The position numbers and the translations under genes are program-made. From Gammaproteobacteria bacterium (lineage in GTDB: Bacteria > Pseudomonadota > Gammaproteobacteria > Steroidobacterales > Woeseiaceae), in assembly GCA_029862045.1 (NCBI GenBank), contig JAOTYE010000003.1, positions 124,001 to 188,000 on the forward strand: a DNA stretch of 64,000 bases. The letters are read 5' to 3'. Below, piece after piece: positions 62,318 to 64,000 of the stretch. A model generated the notes under the pieces. The model saw nothing but the letters and a program-made list of their open reading frames with translations. It ran no database searches and was not told the DNA's origin. The stretch's first letter is position 1; each line of letters opens with the position of its first letter.

Positions 62318-64000
62318 ATGACTCTTCAGGCACTGACCTATATCGTCGTTGGACTCAGCTTCGTGCTGTACATCGGTATCGCCATCTGGTCGCGTGCGCA
62401 CAATACCGGCGACTTCTACATCGCGGGCAGGGGCGTATCGCCGATCGCCAATGGAATGGCAACGGCGGCCGACTGGATGAGCGCGGCATCCTTTATTTCA
62501 ATGGCCGGCCTGATCGCATTCCTCGGCTACGATGGTTCGGTGTACCTGATGGGCTGGACCGGCGGGTATGTGCTGCTCGCTCTGCTGCTCGCGCCTTATC
62601 TGCGCAAGTTCGGCAAGTTCACGGTTCCCGAATTCATCGCCGAACGCTATTACTCGAAGACGGCGCGCATCGTTGCCGTCATCTGCCTCATATTCATTTC
62701 GTTCACGTACGTCGCCGGGCAGATGCGCGGCGTCGGCATCGTCTTTTCGCGGTTTCTCGAAGTCGACGTCACGGTCGGACTCCTGATCGGGATGGGCGTC
62801 GTGTTCGTTTATGCCGTACTTGGCGGCATGAAAGGCATCACCTACACGCAGGTCGCGCAATACTGTGTCCTGATATTTGCGTACACGGTGCCCGCAGTTT
62901 TTATTGCGATTCAGATTACAGGCAATCCGATTCCGCAGCTCGCGTTCGGCAGCGAGGTGGCGGACACGGGAACCGCGTTGCTCGACAAACTCGACGATAT
63001 CGTCACATCGCTGGGGTTCAATCAGTACACATCGGGCACGAAAAGCAGGATCGACGTCTTTTGCATCACGATGGCATTGATGGTCGGAACGGCCGGCCTG
63101 CCGCATGTCATCGTCCGCTTCTTCACGGTGCCAAAGGTCCGCGATGCACGCCTGTCGGCCGGCTACGCATTGCTGTTCATCGCAATTCTGTACACGACCG
63201 CGCCCGCTGTAGGCTCCATGGCCCGTTACAACCTGATCAATACGATCCAGCCCGGCGAGGTCGGCAGCGCCGACGGTAATCTGGCCTACGATGAGCGGCC
63301 AGGCTGGCTCGACACCTGGCAGCAGACAGGGCTCGTCAGGTTTGACGATCGCAATGGCGACGGCCGCATTCAGTACTACAACGATGCCAACCCGGATTTT
63401 GCGCCACAGGCTGCCGACTACGGCTGGGAAGGAAATGAACTCAGCGTTGACCGCGACATCATGGTACTCGCGAACCCGGAGATTGCGGGATTACCGAACT
63501 GGGTGATCGCGCTCGTCGCCGCGGGCGGCATAGCAGCGGCGCTATCCACGGCGGCCGGGCTTTTGCTCGTGATCTCCGCGGCAGTGTCGCATGATCTGAT
63601 CAAAGGCATCTTCGTGCCGCACATCTCTGAGCGGCACGAATTGCTCGCGAGTCGTGTTGCCGCCGCTTTCGCGATTGCGGTCGCGGGATACCTGGGTTTC
63701 GATCCGCCCGGCTGGGTCGCGCAGGTTGTTGCCTTCGCGTTCGGCCTTGCCGCAGCATCACTATTTCCGGTCATCCTGCTCGGTATTTTCTTCAAACGCG
63801 TCAATAAACAGGGCGCCATTGCTGGCATGCTCACGGGATTGTTGTTCACGTACGGATACATCGAGTATTTCAAGGGTCTGTTCCTGAAGTGGATGGGTTC
63901 GCCGTGGGGCGAGAATGTGGCCGAGCACTGGTTGTTTGGCATATCACCTGAAGGCATCGGGGTTGTCGGCATGGGCCTGAATTTCGTTGTCGCGATTTCC
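62318..64000 (+). CDS. Sodium:solute symporter, large subunit (cut by window edge)
   Basis: 561 residues of an SSS-family transporter (acetate permease-like, VC_2705 type) are in the window; the frame is still open at 64000. It starts ATG 62318 (MTLQALTYIVVGLSFVLYIG) and has NTGDFYIAGRGVSPIANGMA, AADWMSAASFISMAGLI, GTAGLPHVIVRFFTVPKVRD and AAGGIAAALSTAAGLLLVIS. A soluble insert near residue 340 contains an EF-hand-like loop, DRNGDGRIQYYN. It follows the small subunit by 10 bp and probably imports a short carboxylate with sodium. Confidence 0.92.
   Translation, partial: MTLQALTYIVVGLSFVLYIGIAIWSRAHNTGDFYIAGRGVSPIANGMATAADWMSAASFISMAGLIAFLGYDGSVYLMGWTGGYVLLALLLAPYLRKFGKFTVPEFIAERYYSKTARIVAVICLIFISFTYVAGQMRGVGIVFSRFLEVDVTVGLLIGMGVVFVYAVLGGMKGITYTQVAQYCVLIFAYTVPAVFIAIQITGNPIPQLAFGSEVADTGTALLDKLDDIVTSLGFNQYTSGTKSRIDVFCITMALMVGTAGLPHVIVRFFTVPKVRDARLSAGYALLFIAILYTTAPAVGSMARYNLINTIQPGEVGSADGNLAYDERPGWLDTWQQTGLVRFDDRNGDGRIQYYNDANPDFAPQAADYGWEGNELSVDRDIMVLANPEIAGLPNWVIALVAAGGIAAALSTAAGLLLVISAAVSHDLIKGIFVPHISERHELLASRVAAAFAIAVAGYLGFDPPGWVAQVVAFAFGLAAASLFPVILLGIFFKRVNKQGAIAGMLTGLLFTYGYIEYFKGLFLKWMGSPWGENVAEHWLFGISPEGIGVVGMGLNFVVAIS

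Noticed and set aside
62128-63279. A 383-codon open frame overlapping the symporter start
   Set aside because: It is Arg/His-rich, without motifs, and lies in another frame of a clear SSS transporter; it is a shadow of that gene.

Overview
The window is a gene-dense, moderately GC-rich stretch of chromosome from a Gammaproteobacterium. The evidence is proBA, a GlnK-type PII protein, HtpX/LemA, an ExbB/ExbD/TonB-like operon, TonB-dependent receptors and branched-chain acyl-CoA catabolism. The mix of fused isobutyryl-CoA mutase, leucine degradation genes, many acyl-CoA enzymes and secreted TPR proteins would fit a marine heterotroph such as the Woeseiales, but that placement is inference. I see no rRNA, tRNA, phage, transposase or CRISPR array. 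Both window edges cut genes: ilvB on the left and a sodium/solute symporter on the right.

Layout. 1-5 kb: ilvB and ilvN (acetolactate synthase large and small subunits) are divergent rather than in the usual operon, followed by a translationally coupled proB-proA-glpD operon. 5-10 kb: a TonB-dependent receptor, a divergent PlpD-type (type Vd) patatin-barrel protein, a small conserved protein and a Kdo-kinase-like gene. 10-14 kb: an unusual transmembrane ATPase with an AAA_35-like domain, one TM helix, a P/Homo B domain and a WD40 propeller, apparently frameshifted near its 3' end. 14-22.5 kb: MFS-acyltransferase fusion, lipoprotein, MscS channel, SYLF protein, M48 peptidase/LemA pair and ApbE.

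22.9-32.7 kb: a thioredoxin-like protein, then a long co-directional operon of five exported helical, TPR, lipoprotein and repeat proteins, ExbB, two ExbDs and a proline/glutamate-rich AgmX-like TonB protein. It looks like a dedicated proton-driven envelope machine. One ExbD has Asn where the proton-carrying Asp is expected. The operon is followed by a long hairpin repeat whose loop recurs at 56.4 kb. 32.8-38.2 kb: a dehydrogenase with a signal peptide, a hypoxanthine-DNA glycosylase that seems to use an AUU start, VOC proteins, MAPEG, PII, a fatty-acid desaturase and a LuxR-type regulator.

38.2-52.8 kb: a branched-chain acyl-CoA catabolic island: liuA, liuB, an ACAD10/11-like phosphotransferase, a MaoC protein, enoyl-CoA hydratases, a TetR regulator with a 20-bp palindromic operator, icmF, an acyl-CoA dehydrogenase, a 3-hydroxyisobutyrate dehydrogenase and an AMACR-like CoA-transferase family protein. 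52.8-56.4 kb: a TPP riboswitch controls a thiamine uptake operon (receptor, PnuC/PnuT transporter, small-molecule kinase). 56.4-64 kb: a MATE-amidohydrolase-glyoxalase II operon, a peroxidase-like CxxC protein, a haloalkane dehalogenase with a terminator inside its coding end, and a DUF4212/sodium-solute symporter pair.
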